The translations under genes were made by a program, and so were the position numbers. A stretch of 64,000 bases of DNA from Cyanobacteria bacterium UBA2566 (lineage in GTDB: Bacteria; Cyanobacteriota; Cyanobacteriia; Cyanobacteriales; Desertifilaceae), in assembly GCA_002340255.1 (NCBI GenBank), contig DDLS01000118.1, forward strand, positions 1 to 64,000, written 5' to 3'. Each line of letters opens with the position of its first letter. Position 1 is the first letter of the stretch. The notes beneath the pieces are model-generated. The model was not told where the DNA came from. It was given only the letters and a program-made list of their open reading frames with translations, and searched no databases. Of this stretch, positions 16,171 through 25,396 are shown in pieces.

Positions 16171-18855
16171 ATGATGAAAGTCAATTTGCGTCTCGTTTTA
16201 ATTATTCCCTTTGTCCTCCAGATTTTTGTGGTTGTTGGATTAACAGGATGGCTCTCGTTACGCAATGGACAAGAGGCTGTGAATGATGTCGCCACTCAAT
16301 TACGGACTGAACTGGCTAAACGAATTGTACAGCAGCTAAATACTTATTTAAATACGCCCCATCTGGTGAATACAATCAATCGTGAAGCCGTTACTCTAGA
16401 TCTAGTGAATCTGGAGGATATTCCGGGTTTAGAGCGCTACTTTTTTTCTCAGATACATCAGTTTGAAATGGTGAGTTATATTGCCTTGGGAACTGAGCAG
16501 CGAGAATATGTAGGAGTACAAAGAAAAGCCGATCGGACTTTTGTTCTAGAAGTGTCTGACCGAAGGACAGATTATCACTTTGAAACTTGGACGCTCGATG
16601 GAAAAGGTCAACGCTTAGACCGGGTGAATCGGATACCAGACTACGATCCCCGAAAACGGGAATGGTACCAAACCGCCTATCGTTCTGGAAAAGGTGTCTG
16701 GACAGAAATTTACACTTTGTTTTCGACCCAAGAATTAGCCTTAACTGCCGATCTTCCTCTCTACGATCGACAAGGACAGTTCATCGGAGTCACAGCCGCC
16801 GACCTGATATTAACTGACATTAGTAATTTTCTGCAAAATTTAGAGATTGGCAAAACAGGACAAGCTTTTATTATCGAACGTTCAGGTCAATTGGTGGCCA
16901 CTTCTACCCCCGAAAAGCTGTTTCGTCAAGAAGGGGAAGAAGTTGAACGCTTAAATGTGGGAGAAAGCAGTGATGTTTTAACCCATGCAACGGCCCAGTA
17001 CCTTTTAAAAGAATTTACTGATTTTAAAAACATCAAAACCTTAGAACAATTAGACTTCGATCGCGAACAACAACGACAATTCTTACAAGTTTTTCCTTAT
17101 CAAGATGAGTTTGGATTGGATTGGTTGATTGTGATTGTGGTTCCAGAATCGGATTTTATGGCCCAAATTCAAGCCAGTAGACGAACCACGATTTTATTGT
17201 GTCTTGGAGCATTAGGACTTGCTATTGTTTTGGGATGGTATACGTCTCGTTGGATTGCTCAACCGATTTTAAAACTGTCTCAATCCTCAGAAGCAATGTC
17301 AGAAGGCAATTTAGATCAGCAAGTCTCTGGAGGTGCGATCGCCGAACTGAAGACGCTTGCCAAAGCATTCAACCGCATGGCAACTGAACTGAGAGCTTCT
17401 TTTAGTCAACTGGAACAGGGAGTGGCTGAACGGACATTCGAGCTATCTGAAGCAAAAGAAATAGCCGATCGCGCCAACCAAGCCAAAAGTGAATTTTTGG
17501 CCAATATGAGCCATGAATTGCGTACCCCTCTCAATGGCATCCTCGGCTATGTTCAGATTATGCATCGTGCTGAGGATCTCAATGAACATCGTAAAGGAGT
17601 AGATGTTATTGAACAGGCAGGCTCTCATCTATTAACCCTGATTAATGATATCCTCGACCTGGCGAAAATTGAAGCGAAAAAAATGCAACTCCTTCCTAAA
17701 GAGTTGCACTTGCCTTCTTTTTTGGTTGGAGTCGTGGAAATTGCACGAGTGCGAGGCAAAACAAAAGACGTTAGCCTCGATTTTGCAGCGGACGAAAATT
17801 TACCAACAGTAATTAAAGCCGATGAAAAACGTCTGCGTCAAATCTTACTCAATCTTTTAGGCAATGCGATTAAATTTACCGACCAAGGCAATGTAATGTT
17901 TTCGGTGACCTGTCTTCCAGAAGATGACCCTCAGATGGCTACCCTACGCTTTGAAATTGAAGATACAGGCGTTGGGATGAGTCAAGAACAGATGAATACA
18001 ATATTCCTCCCTTTTGAGCAAGTGGGTTCTACTTCTCGGCGATCGCAAGGTACGGGATTAGGATTAACCATTTGCAGTCAAATTGTGAGGCTGATGGGAA
18101 GTCGTATTCAGGTGGAGAGTCACTTAGGTATCGGAAGTAAATTCTGGTTTGAAGTGACCCTACCCCGTTCAGAGGAATGGAGCAGTCGTGCAACGCATTT
18201 GGAACAGGGTAAGATTGTCGGTTGCAGTGGAGAACCCAAAACAATCCTCATTGTTGACGATCATGAAGTGAATCGAATGGTAGTTGTGGAAGTGTTAAGT
18301 CCATTAGGGTTTAGGGTGCTTGAAGCATCCAATGGACGAGAAGGATTAGAACAGGTGCAACAGGAGCATCCAGATTTGGTGATTACCGATATTGTGATGC
18401 CAGAAATGGATGGATATGCCTTGGCGACAAGTATTCGGGATTCTTATTCCAAAGAGTTGCCGATTATCGCCGCTAGCGCTAGTTTATCACTGGCCGATCG
18501 AAATTGGGCGATCGCCGCTGGCTGTAATGATTTTCTAGAAAAACCCATCGATTTAGAGAAGTTATTCATTCTTTTAGAAAAATATTTGCAATTCACCTGG
18601 ATCTATGAACAGAAAAAAAATACAAAAGACTCTGTTCAGCAAGACCTGATTTTCCCAACACAAGAAGAATTGAGCGTTTTATGGAACGCGACTAAAATTG
18701 GTGATATTCAAGCGATAGAAGAAGAAGCTCAACGACTGAAATCTAAAGACCCAAAGTATCAGGCTTTTGGCGATCGCATCCTAGAGTTAGCCGCAGAATT
18801 TGACGATACAGGGATGATGGAGTTACTACAAAGCAGTTATACAGACCCTGATTAA
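16171..18855 (+). CDS. Hybrid sensor histidine kinase, paralogue lacking PAS
   Basis: This 894-residue protein has the same order as its upstream neighbour (TM, dCache-like sensor, TM, HAMP, HisKA, HATPase, receiver, helical tail) but no PAS between HAMP and HisKA. The phospho-acceptor His is H448 in [11 protein letters not shown] and the receiver Asp is D740 in [11 protein letters not shown]. Long protein stretches are shared with the first kinase, notably around the HisKA domain and in the receiver, and the sensor domains are recognisably related but more diverged. The frame opens with two ATGs; the second (16174) aligns with the start of the paralogue. The pair arose by tandem duplication and is probably cotranscribed. 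Confidence 0.93.
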   Translation: MMKVNLRLVLIIPFVLQIFVVVGLTGWLSLRNGQEAVNDVATQLRTELAKRIVQQLNTYLNTPHLVNTINREAVTLDLVNLEDIPGLERYFFSQIHQFEMVSYIALGTEQREYVGVQRKADRTFVLEVSDRRTDYHFETWTLDGKGQRLDRVNRIPDYDPRKREWYQTAYRSGKGVWTEIYTLFSTQELALTADLPLYDRQGQFIGVTAADLILTDISNFLQNLEIGKTGQAFIIERSGQLVATSTPEKLFRQEGEEVERLNVGESSDVLTHATAQYLLKEFTDFKNIKTLEQLDFDREQQRQFLQVFPYQDEFGLDWLIVIVVPESDFMAQIQASRRTTILLCLGALGLAIVLGWYTSRWIAQPILKLSQSSEAMSEGNLDQQVSGGAIAELKTLAKAFNRMATELRASFSQLEQGVAERTFELSEAKEIADRANQAKSEFLANMSHELRTPLNGILGYVQIMHRAEDLNEHRKGVDVIEQAGSHLLTLINDILDLAKIEAKKMQLLPKELHLPSFLVGVVEIARVRGKTKDVSLDFAADENLPTVIKADEKRLRQILLNLLGNAIKFTDQGNVMFSVTCLPEDDPQMATLRFEIEDTGVGMSQEQMNTIFLPFEQVGSTSRRSQGTGLGLTICSQIVRLMGSRIQVESHLGIGSKFWFEVTLPRSEEWSSRATHLEQGKIVGCSGEPKTILIVDDHEVNRMVVVEVLSPLGFRVLEASNGREGLEQVQQEHPDLVITDIVMPEMDGYALATSIRDSYSKELPIIAASASLSLADRNWAIAAGCNDFLEKPIDLEKLFILLEKYLQFTWIYEQKKNTKDSVQQDLIFPTQEELSVLWNATKIGDIQAIEEEAQRLKSKDPKYQAFGDRILELAAEFDDTGMMELLQSSYTDPD

Positions 18856-18980
18856 TGGCAATAGGCTTGCTTTCCAAGAGGCAATATCGCATTTGGATTG
18901 TCTGAGTCATTCCTTCCCTTGACAATGCTCCTAGGATCTGTGCAACACTATGGGCTTATGGTCTTTTTCCTTAATCTTCC

Positions 18981-19880
18981 ATGCACATTCGCCGTCGTCC
19001 CCCTAGTCCCACCTTTTCGATCTCTCACCTGCAATATCAAGTGAGTGTACCCGGTAGCGAACCCCGCAATATTCTGGAAAAAATTGTCTGGCACAAGGAA
19101 ACGGAAGTCCAAGGACAACGGGAAAAAGTCTCATTAAGCGACTTGAAACGGCGCATAGAAACAGTTGCTCCCCCCAAAGATTTTCTGACGGCACTCCGAG
19201 AGGGGAAAACCCAACCGGCGGTCATTGCTGAGGTAAAAAAAGCATCGCCCTCTAAAGGAGTCATCCGGGAAAACTTTGATCCGGTGGCGATCGCCCAATC
19301 CTACGAACAAGGCGGAGCCAGTTGTGTATCTGTATTAACCGATCGGAAATTTTTCCAAGGCAGCTTTGAAAACTTAGCTAAAGTTCGCGCTGCCGTTGAT
19401 TTACCCCTCTTGTGCAAAGAATTTATTATTTATCCGTACCAAATTTATCAAGCGCGAGTTCATGGAGCCGATGCGGTTCTCCTGATTGCTGCCATTCTCT
19501 CGGATCAAGACCTGAAATACTTTAGCAAAATCATTCATGTCCTGGGTATGACTGCCTTAATTGAAGTTCACTCCCTAGAGGAACTCGACCGGCTATTATC
19601 CTTAGAATCGGTAAAATTAATTGGTATTAATAACCGCAACTTAGAAGATTTTACTGTAGACCTGAAAACCACAGAAAACCTCTACAACGATCGCCGCGAA
19701 ACCCTGCAAAATCGGAATATTCTCCTGGTGAGTGAATCGGGACTTCATACCCGTGCAGACCTACAATTTGTCGCCTCTGCGGGCGCTCAAGCCGTCCTCA
19801 TTGGAGAATCATTAGTCAAACAAGATGACCCTCGAGAGGCACTCGCCGCCCTCTTTCCTGAAAAACATCAACTACAATAA
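18981..19880 (+). CDS. trpC: Indole-3-glycerol phosphate synthase
   Basis: A 299-residue TIM-barrel enzyme of tryptophan synthesis that cyclises CdRP to indole-glycerol phosphate. Catalytic segments are present: [35 protein letters not shown] and SESGL near the phosphate site. The N-terminal ~60-residue extension before the barrel is usual in cyanobacteria. No other trp genes are adjacent. The next small gene begins 61 bp after the stop. Confidence 0.95.
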   Translation: MHIRRRPPSPTFSISHLQYQVSVPGSEPRNILEKIVWHKETEVQGQREKVSLSDLKRRIETVAPPKDFLTALREGKTQPAVIAEVKKASPSKGVIRENFDPVAIAQSYEQGGASCVSVLTDRKFFQGSFENLAKVRAAVDLPLLCKEFIIYPYQIYQARVHGADAVLLIAAILSDQDLKYFSKIIHVLGMTALIEVHSLEELDRLLSLESVKLIGINNRNLEDFTVDLKTTENLYNDRRETLQNRNILLVSESGLHTRADLQFVASAGAQAVLIGESLVKQDDPREALAALFPEKHQLQ

Positions 19881-19941
19881 CCAAACAACCTGGGATCTCC
19901 ATCCCATTCCATACACCTCTTTTTCCTCGATCAACTCAACT

Positions 19942-20181
19942 ATGCAGCCTATTCCGGTTCCCTCTCATGTTCACTATGAACTTCTCCTACAACTTCTAGA
20001 GCGTCAAACTTGGGTAGCCGTTGAAGGTCAATCTGTCCAACGAGAGCAAGTCCACCAACTGATTGCCACCCTGCGTAAAGCCCTTGCCCAACAGCGTCAA
20101 CTCGAACAAAGTTGCGAACGCTCCAACTTACCTGTAGAGTATCGTTGGTCCCTAAACGAAAGTATTCCTGAAGAGCGCTAA
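19942..20181 (+). CDS. Small cyanobacterial conserved protein (DUF5340-like)
   Basis: A 79-residue protein, MQPIPVPSHVHYELLLQLLERQT at its start, mainly helical and without membrane segments. It resembles small cyanobacterial proteins grouped as DUF5340; the assignment is from memory of the family and function is unknown. The ATG at 19942 is chosen because sequence upstream overlaps the trpC 3' end in another frame. It is probably in the trpC transcript. Confidence 0.65.
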   Translation: MQPIPVPSHVHYELLLQLLERQTWVAVEGQSVQREQVHQLIATLRKALAQQRQLEQSCERSNLPVEYRWSLNESIPEER

Positions 20182-20221
20182 TTCTAAACGTGATATATAG
20201 CACTTTGCGCTAGGTAATAGG

Positions 20222-20258
20222 TAATAAGCAATAAGTCTCTTATACTTATTGCTTATTA
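20222..20258 (+). terminator. Hairpin after the small conserved gene
   Basis: A perfect 14-bp stem, TAATAAGCAATAAG (20222-20235) with CTTATTGCTTATTA (20245-20258), is built from heptamer-like repeats and followed by TCTATTGCTTTTTGCC. It probably ends the trpC transcript. Confidence 0.6.
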
Positions 20259-20373
20259 TCTATTGCTTTTTGCCTTTCTATTCCCATTGTGATCTAGATC
20301 GATAGTGTTGTCTCTAGATTGGGTTAAAATGAGGTTAAGGGGTTCAATAATTGTCAATGCAAACCGTCTATCC

Positions 20374-20571
20374 ATGTTAAAACCAGGAACTTTAGTACAG
20401 GTTCTCTATCCAGATTATGCAGCCGGTGCATTAGGATATCTCAAAGCCGAAGAAGCGAAAGGACGGTGGATTGTGCAACTGATCCAAAACCCCATTGAAG
20501 ACCCCAATGAACTCCTTCTCTTATCTTTAGAAGAATCTGAATTTCAAGTGGTTTATCCTCAACCTCCATAA
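20374..20571 (+). CDS. Small conserved protein of unknown function
   Basis: A 65-residue protein starting MLKPGTLVQVLYPDY, with a beta-rich pattern that could form an SH3-like barrel. Function is unknown. The start at 20374 is chosen because the preceding codons are weak and homology-like sequence starts there; an in-frame ATG at 20329 and a GTG at 20305 are alternatives. The following gene starts 31 bp later and is probably cotranscribed. Confidence 0.6.
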   Translation: MLKPGTLVQVLYPDYAAGALGYLKAEEAKGRWIVQLIQNPIEDPNELLLLSLEESEFQVVYPQPP

Positions 20572-20602
20572 CAAACATCTTTTAACATCCGTTAAGGAGC
20601 CA

Positions 20603-20833
20603 ATGATGAAAGAACAATTTTTATATCCCCGTAGCTACTACCACGGTAAATTCACCCCCAACAATCTGGTTTTTAATGCCAATTTACAAGAATTTGCCCA
20701 AAAAGTCAGTTTCATCAGCGCTTTAGAGACCAATGGCAAACTTACCCCCCTCGAATCCTACAACCGCATCAAAAACTTGTGGGAAGATTTAAACCGCATC
20801 AGTCAAGAATTAGAGATTCAAGATTTACCTTAA
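20603..20833 (+). CDS. DUF7219-like small cyanobacterial protein
   Basis: A 76-residue protein, with FLYPRSYYHGKFTPNNLVFN near the start and a helical C-terminus. The pattern is common in cyanobacteria (DUF7219 type); its role is unknown. AAGGAG at 20594-20599 lies 3 bases before the first ATG and 6 before the second (20606), so the second may be the true start. Confidence 0.75.
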   Translation: MMKEQFLYPRSYYHGKFTPNNLVFNANLQEFAQKVSFISALETNGKLTPLESYNRIKNLWEDLNRISQELEIQDLP

Positions 20834-20841
20834 ATAAGCAA

Positions 20842-20869
20842 GTAGGGGCGAAAAACTTTTCGCCCCTAC
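20842..20869. terminator. Perfect palindrome between convergent genes
   Basis: GTAGGGGCGAAAA pairs with TTTTCGCCCCTAC, giving a 12-13 bp stem with a loop of 2-4 bases. It lies between the DUF7219-like gene and rpsD and can terminate both. The GTAGGGG/CCCCTAC ends recur at 35561-35622. Confidence 0.7.
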
Positions 20870-20913
20870 CACAATGACTTTGTCTAGCGTCGGTCTGTTT
20901 ATACCAGACGTGC

Positions 20914-21522
20914 TTATACCAGACGAGAGTAGTATTCCACAACCAGTAGCTCATTCACTTGTAGAGCGACCCATTCCCGTTGAATTACGCCATTGACTTT
21001 GGCACTCATTTTGGCTTTGTCAAACTCCAAATGACTGGGAATGTTGGCTAAACCCGGATATTGCAGGTTAGCATCTACCAGTTTACGGGAGCGATCTCGG
21101 TCTCTGACCCCAATTTCTTCACCCGGTCTACACTGGTAACTGGCAATGCTCACCGGACGACCATTAACCGTTACATGCCCATGGTTAACTAACTGGCGAG
21201 CTGCGGGAATGGTAGGAGCCATACCCAACCGAAATACAGTATTATCCAAGCGCATTTCCAGCAGTTGCAGCAGCACTTGTCCCGTGGAACCCGTGATCCG
21301 ACGAGCTTTTTTCACATAGCGCAGAAGCTGCTTTTCACTTAGACCATAGTTAAAACGCAGCTTTTGCTTCTCCTCTAGACGGATAGCATACTCTGACTTC
21401 TTCTTCCGAGCCTGACCATGTTGACCAGGGGGGTATGCCCGTCGAGGAGTTTTACGAGTCAAACCAGGTAAGTCCCCCAAGCGCCGGGTTACCCGTAAGC
21501 GCGGGCCTCGGTATCGTGACAT
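20914..21522 (-). CDS. rpsD: 30S ribosomal protein S4
   Basis: This 202-residue protein is a primary 16S rRNA-binding protein of the 30S subunit. The sequence starts [16 protein letters not shown], typical of cyanobacterial and plastid S4, and carries the S4 RNA-binding domain with [14 protein letters not shown] and [14 protein letters not shown]. Length and sequence are standard. It is a single gene, as usual in cyanobacteria. Confidence 0.97.
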   Translation of the reverse strand: MSRYRGPRLRVTRRLGDLPGLTRKTPRRAYPPGQHGQARKKKSEYAIRLEEKQKLRFNYGLSEKQLLRYVKKARRITGSTGQVLLQLLEMRLDNTVFRLGMAPTIPAARQLVNHGHVTVNGRPVSIASYQCRPGEEIGVRDRDRSRKLVDANLQYPGLANIPSHLEFDKAKMSAKVNGVIQREWVALQVNELLVVEYYSRLV

Positions 21523-21617
21523 CGAATTTCCTCTATTCTTCTATTTTTACACAGACTTACCATTATACTCACCATCAGAATTTACTGTCAACACTTCTGA
21601 CCACCGCGTAGCGCTCC

Positions 21618-22469
21618 TTATTTTTTCGGCAATACATACCGAATGCCCCCTCGATTTCCTCCTGCATCCTTTCGGTAGCGAGGGATAATATGAATCGTTG
21701 TATGTCCCATTTTTTGACCGGCCGCAGGATTGACATTCATCCCCACATTAAACCCATCGGGCTGAAATTCTGTCCTTAATATCTCTTGTACTTTATTCGC
21801 CATAAACCAACAGGCTGATTGTTCCTTAAACGGCAATTCAAAATAATTGGCAATATGACGTTTGGGCACAATCAAGACATGCCCCTTACTCACCGGGTAA
21901 CCGTCAAACATAGCATAGGCCGTAGCCGATTCAGTAAGCAACCTTAAACTTTTGCGCGGATTGCAAAAAATACAGCGATTGTCTGAATGTCGTTGATGAT
22001 TATAGTGAACATACTCATAGATTTCGCAAGACTCATCGATATAAATAGACTGAAATGGCAGCTTTACCATACATTGATAGGTTGGTTTTTGATGTACATA
22101 ATGTTGTCTAAAGCCCTCTCTTTTAATATCTCGCCTAACGGCATAATAGGCTTTGCCTCCTGGCTTCAAGAGATGAGAAACTTCCATCATGACATTAGCT
22201 TGCTCTTGAGTAAATAAAACATTGAGAACATACAAGCAAATAATTGTGTCAAATTTCTGCTGAGGATATGTAGGGAAATAGTGGGGATCGTAGCCTTGAA
22301 TAGGGAAGCCTTGTTGAGATAAGAGTTTAACATCATTACCCAATCCACAGCCAAAGTCCAAGACCTGCCCTTGAAGTAAGTTTCTTTCTCCTAAAAACCG
22401 CGCTGGAAAAGATAAGAATTTACGGTCAATCGCAGTGAGATGGCTGTATGTATTGGTTTGCTTTTTCAT
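21618..22469 (-). CDS. Fusion of a SAM-dependent methyltransferase with a HIT-family domain
   Basis: A 283-residue protein. Residues 1-150 are a class I methyltransferase with motif I VLDFGCGLGNDV and an acidic end of strand 2 (GYDPHY), with LKPGGKAYYAVRR further on. Residues about 160-283 are a HIT domain: CIFCNP, VSKGHVLIVPKRHI and the triad region MGHTTIHIIPRY, ending GGIRYVLPKK. In most HIT proteins the triad is H-x-H-x-H; here the middle position, normally the nucleophile, is Thr. The start at 22469 (MKKQTNTYSHL) is chosen because upstream in-frame codons translate a tandem repeat. The substrate is unknown; the pairing suggests nucleotide or RNA-related chemistry. Confidence 0.85.
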   Translation of the reverse strand: MKKQTNTYSHLTAIDRKFLSFPARFLGERNLLQGQVLDFGCGLGNDVKLLSQQGFPIQGYDPHYFPTYPQQKFDTIICLYVLNVLFTQEQANVMMEVSHLLKPGGKAYYAVRRDIKREGFRQHYVHQKPTYQCMVKLPFQSIYIDESCEIYEYVHYNHQRHSDNRCIFCNPRKSLRLLTESATAYAMFDGYPVSKGHVLIVPKRHIANYFELPFKEQSACWFMANKVQEILRTEFQPDGFNVGMNVNPAAGQKMGHTTIHIIPRYRKDAGGNRGGIRYVLPKK

Positions 22470-22520
22470 GGATAGGGAATGAGTAATAAGTGCTGAGTTA
22501 TTGGAGATCTTACCCATCTC

Positions 22521-22577
22521 CGTGTCCCCGTGTCCCCGTGTCTCCCCACTCCCCATTACCAAAGCGAAGCGCTGTAT
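22521..22577. repeat. Tandem short repeats plus palindrome before ccmP
   Basis: Repeated CGTGTCCC units (22521-22545) are followed by a TCCCCAC/TCCCCAT stretch and the palindrome AGCGAAGCGCTGTA (22563-22576). This is the type of short tandem repeat common in cyanobacterial intergenic DNA. Confidence 0.7.
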
Positions 22578-22618
22578 GATTGAATGTCTAGGGAAACAGA
22601 TCGGGAGTATTCTGGATT

Positions 22619-23257
22619 TTGGCTACGGAATTACGAAGCTATGTTTTTATTGATAACTTGCAACGGCAGCACGCTGCCTATATTGGTACAGTGTCTTTGG
22701 GATTTCTACCTCTACCGGGAGATACATCGCTATGGGTTGAGGTTGCCCCAGGTATTGAAGTTAATCGGATTACGGATGTAGCGCTGAAGGCGACACGGGT
22801 GCGCCCAGCCGTGCAGTTTGTAGAGCGACTCTATGGACTGTTAGAGATTCATTCGAGTAGCCAGGGGGAAACACGGGAAGCAGGACAGGCAATTTTAGAT
22901 GCATTAGGAGTAACAGAGCGCGATCGCCTGAAACCCCGAGTTGTTTCTAGCCAAATTATCCGCAATATTGACCCCCATCAAACCCAACTGATTAACCGCA
23001 ACCGCCGCGGACAGATGATTTTATCAGGGCAAACCCTCTATGTGTTGGAGGTACAGCCGGCAGCCTATGCAGCCCTAGCCGCCAATGAGTCAGAAAAGGC
23101 GGCACTGATTAATATTTTGCAAGTGCAAGCGGTAGGGCTTTTTGGTCGTCTCTATCTGGGAGGTGAAGAACGGGATATCCTGGCAGCCTCTGAAGCAGCA
23201 TTGAGGGCAATGGAAAATATTTCTGGACGAGACAACCCTCCCCCCAATGCCAAATAA
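22619..23257 (+). CDS. ccmP: Carboxysome shell protein CcmP (tandem BMC domains)
   Basis: A 212-residue protein with two BMC folds, which in characterised cyanobacteria stacks as double-layered trimers and is thought to gate larger metabolites across the beta-carboxysome shell. Recognisable stretches are [12 protein letters not shown] at the start, [31 protein letters not shown] and [15 protein letters not shown]. The start is TTG at 22619: an in-frame stop lies 30 bases upstream, no ATG exists between, and the protein begins exactly where CcmP homologues begin. GGGAG lies about 10 bases before. It is away from the main ccm operon, as usual for ccmP. Confidence 0.92.
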   Translation: MATELRSYVFIDNLQRQHAAYIGTVSLGFLPLPGDTSLWVEVAPGIEVNRITDVALKATRVRPAVQFVERLYGLLEIHSSSQGETREAGQAILDALGVTERDRLKPRVVSSQIIRNIDPHQTQLINRNRRGQMILSGQTLYVLEVQPAAYAALAANESEKAALINILQVQAVGLFGRLYLGGEERDILAASEAALRAMENISGRDNPPPNAK

Positions 23258-23276
23258 GTAATTTAAGGAAGTTGTT

Positions 23277-24047
23277 ATGGCCAATTCTGAACATTTAGCA
23301 GTATTTTATCGCGGTCTCCCAACCTGGCATAAGTGGAGAACGGCTAATCCAAAGATTACCCCAGATCTGAGTGAGACGGATTTGGGGGGTTATCGACTTC
23401 CAGGAATTGATTTAGAGGGGGTGGATTTAAGACAGGTGAATCTATCGCGCACTGAACTGGAAGGGGCGAATTTGCATCAGGCTGCTTTGAGTGGGGCGAT
23501 CGCCTCTTGCGCTCTGCTCACTTCGGCTTGCTTAACTCAAAGTCAAGCCATAGGCGCACAGTTCAAAGACGCTGATTTAAGGACAGCCGATTTAAGCGGT
23601 GCGAATCTCACGGGCGCGGATTTAAGCGGTGCGAATTTAGAAGGGGCAAATCTGCGAGGCACTTCCTTGAGTGGTGCGAATCTTATGAGAGCTAATCTTA
23701 AAGATGCAGATTTAAGTGATACCAATTTACGGCGCGCTAACTTAAGTTATGCCAATTGTTTAGACGCTAACCTCAGTGAAGCGGTTCTGAGCAATGCGGT
23801 TTTACATCACACCGAGTTGATTAATACTTATCTTCATCGAGCAGATTTAAGGGAAGCGAATTTAAGTGAGGCTCATTTAGCAGGCGCTTTTTTATGGGGC
23901 GTAAATCTACGGAATGCAGATTTGTATCACACGGATTTAAGATGGACAAATTTAACCCGCGCTCATTTAATTCGCGCTCAGTTGAAGGATGCCTATTTGC
24001 AAGGAGCGATTTTGAATTCAACAGAGCTGAAAAGATTCTTTCCCTAA
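23277..24047 (+). CDS. Pentapeptide-repeat protein
   Basis: A 256-residue protein. After a ~30-residue N-terminal segment (GLPTWHKWRTANP) it is made of A(D/N)Lxx repeats such as ANLTG-ADLSG-ANLEG, forming a right-handed quadrilateral beta-helix. No signal peptide or membrane segment is seen, so it should be cytoplasmic. Function is unknown. It starts 19 bp after the ccmP stop, so the two are probably cotranscribed. Confidence 0.88.
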   Translation: MANSEHLAVFYRGLPTWHKWRTANPKITPDLSETDLGGYRLPGIDLEGVDLRQVNLSRTELEGANLHQAALSGAIASCALLTSACLTQSQAIGAQFKDADLRTADLSGANLTGADLSGANLEGANLRGTSLSGANLMRANLKDADLSDTNLRRANLSYANCLDANLSEAVLSNAVLHHTELINTYLHRADLREANLSEAHLAGAFLWGVNLRNADLYHTDLRWTNLTRAHLIRAQLKDAYLQGAILNSTELKRFFP

Positions 24048-24057
24048 ACCCATGATT

Positions 24058-24195
24058 ATATCAAGTCCGGTTAAACACTTGTCATTGCGACCGGAGGGAA
24101 GCAATCGCCAAAACTACCGAGCTAAAAGAGATTGCTTCACTCCACTGCGTTCCGTTCGCAATGACATACGATAACTGATCCAACGGACTTGATAT
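24058..24195. mobile_element. 138-bp MITE-like element with perfect 12-bp terminal inverted repeats
   Basis: The ends ATATCAAGTCCG (24058-24069) and CGGACTTGATAT (24184-24195) are exact inverse complements. Inside is a second inverted pair: GTCATTGCGA (24081-24090) with TCGCAATGAC (24156-24165), and GAAGCAATC (24098-24106) with GATTGCTTC (24130-24138). There is no coding capacity. It lies between the pentapeptide gene and bioF. Confidence 0.75.
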
Positions 24196-24229
24196 TACAT
24201 CTCGCTATCCCCTCATCATCCATTGATTT

Positions 24230-25396
24230 ATGTCAAACTCGCCCTATTCTTGGCTCTCTCACTCTTTAGAAACCATTCATCGAGCTAACTGGTATCGCTC
24301 TGTGCAACCCTTGGAGGGTTTACCCGGGCCGATCGCCTTCCTCAATAGTCAGGAAGTGCTGAATTTTGCCAGTAATAACTATTTGGGGTTAGCAGGCGAT
24401 CGCCGTTTAATCCAAGCCGCTACTGCTGCTCTCGAACAATATGGTACGGGAAGCACCGGATCTCGACTCACCAGTGGTCATCGGGGCTTACATCGGCAGT
24501 TAGAAGCCTCTATTGCTCGGCTCAAACAAACGGAAGATGCTCTCGTCTTCAGTTCGGGATATTTAGCCAATCTGGGAGCGATCGCCGCCCTAGCTGGGCC
24601 GCGCGATCTCATTTTTTGTGATGAATATAACCATTCAAGCCTAAAAAACGGGGCGATCCTCAGTAAAGCTACGGTATTAACCTATAGCCATGGAAATGTT
24701 AAAGTGTTAACTGAGAAACTCAAAGAATACCGAAAAGAGTATCGGCGATCGCTCATCATCACCGATAGCGTTTTCAGCATGGATGGCGATCTTGCGCCCC
24801 TACCTCAATTATTGGACATTGCCCAAACCTATGACAGTATGCTGCTTATAGACGAAGCTCATGCCACTGGAGTCTTTGGCAGTAGTGGAGCCGGTTTAGT
24901 CCAACATTTCCAACTGGATAAACCCGAACTGCTCCAAGTGGGAACCCTGAGTAAAGCGATCGGTAGTTTAGGCGGTTATGTCGCCGGTCGTTCCGTCGCG
25001 ATCGACTATCTCCGCAACCGCGCCCCCAGTTGGATTTATACCACCGGTCTCAGTCCAGCCGATACTGCAGCCGCCCAAGCAGCGATCGAGATGATTCAAA
25101 CCGAACCCCAACACCGAGAACAGCTTTGGCACAATATCAGGTATTTCCAAGATCTCCTCGCTCGTCACTGTCCTCATCTCACCCCTATTGCCTTAGAATC
25201 CCCGATTATTTGCTTACCCCTAGAGAATCCTCAACACGCTCTAGACTTATCAGAATATTTAAAAACCCAAGGTATTTTTGTCCCTGCCATTCGCCCCCCC
25301 ACCGTACCCACCAGTCGTATCCGCATTTCTCTGATGGCCACTCATCAGCCAGAACATCTAGAAGCATTAATTGAGGGGATGATCAAGTGTGGTTAA
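24230..25396 (+). CDS. bioF: 8-amino-7-oxononanoate synthase
   Basis: A 388-residue PLP enzyme of the alpha-oxoamine synthase family. It condenses pimeloyl-ACP/CoA with L-alanine in biotin synthesis. Key features: [43 protein letters not shown] and the PLP lysine in [12 protein letters not shown]. Length is typical. Related 2-amino-3-ketobutyrate CoA ligase is an alternative but bioF fits better. The stop codon directly abuts the stop of the convergent downstream gene. Confidence 0.9.
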   Translation: MSNSPYSWLSHSLETIHRANWYRSVQPLEGLPGPIAFLNSQEVLNFASNNYLGLAGDRRLIQAATAALEQYGTGSTGSRLTSGHRGLHRQLEASIARLKQTEDALVFSSGYLANLGAIAALAGPRDLIFCDEYNHSSLKNGAILSKATVLTYSHGNVKVLTEKLKEYRKEYRRSLIITDSVFSMDGDLAPLPQLLDIAQTYDSMLLIDEAHATGVFGSSGAGLVQHFQLDKPELLQVGTLSKAIGSLGGYVAGRSVAIDYLRNRAPSWIYTTGLSPADTAAAQAAIEMIQTEPQHREQLWHNIRYFQDLLARHCPHLTPIALESPIICLPLENPQHALDLSEYLKTQGIFVPAIRPPTVPTSRIRISLMATHQPEHLEALIEGMIKCG

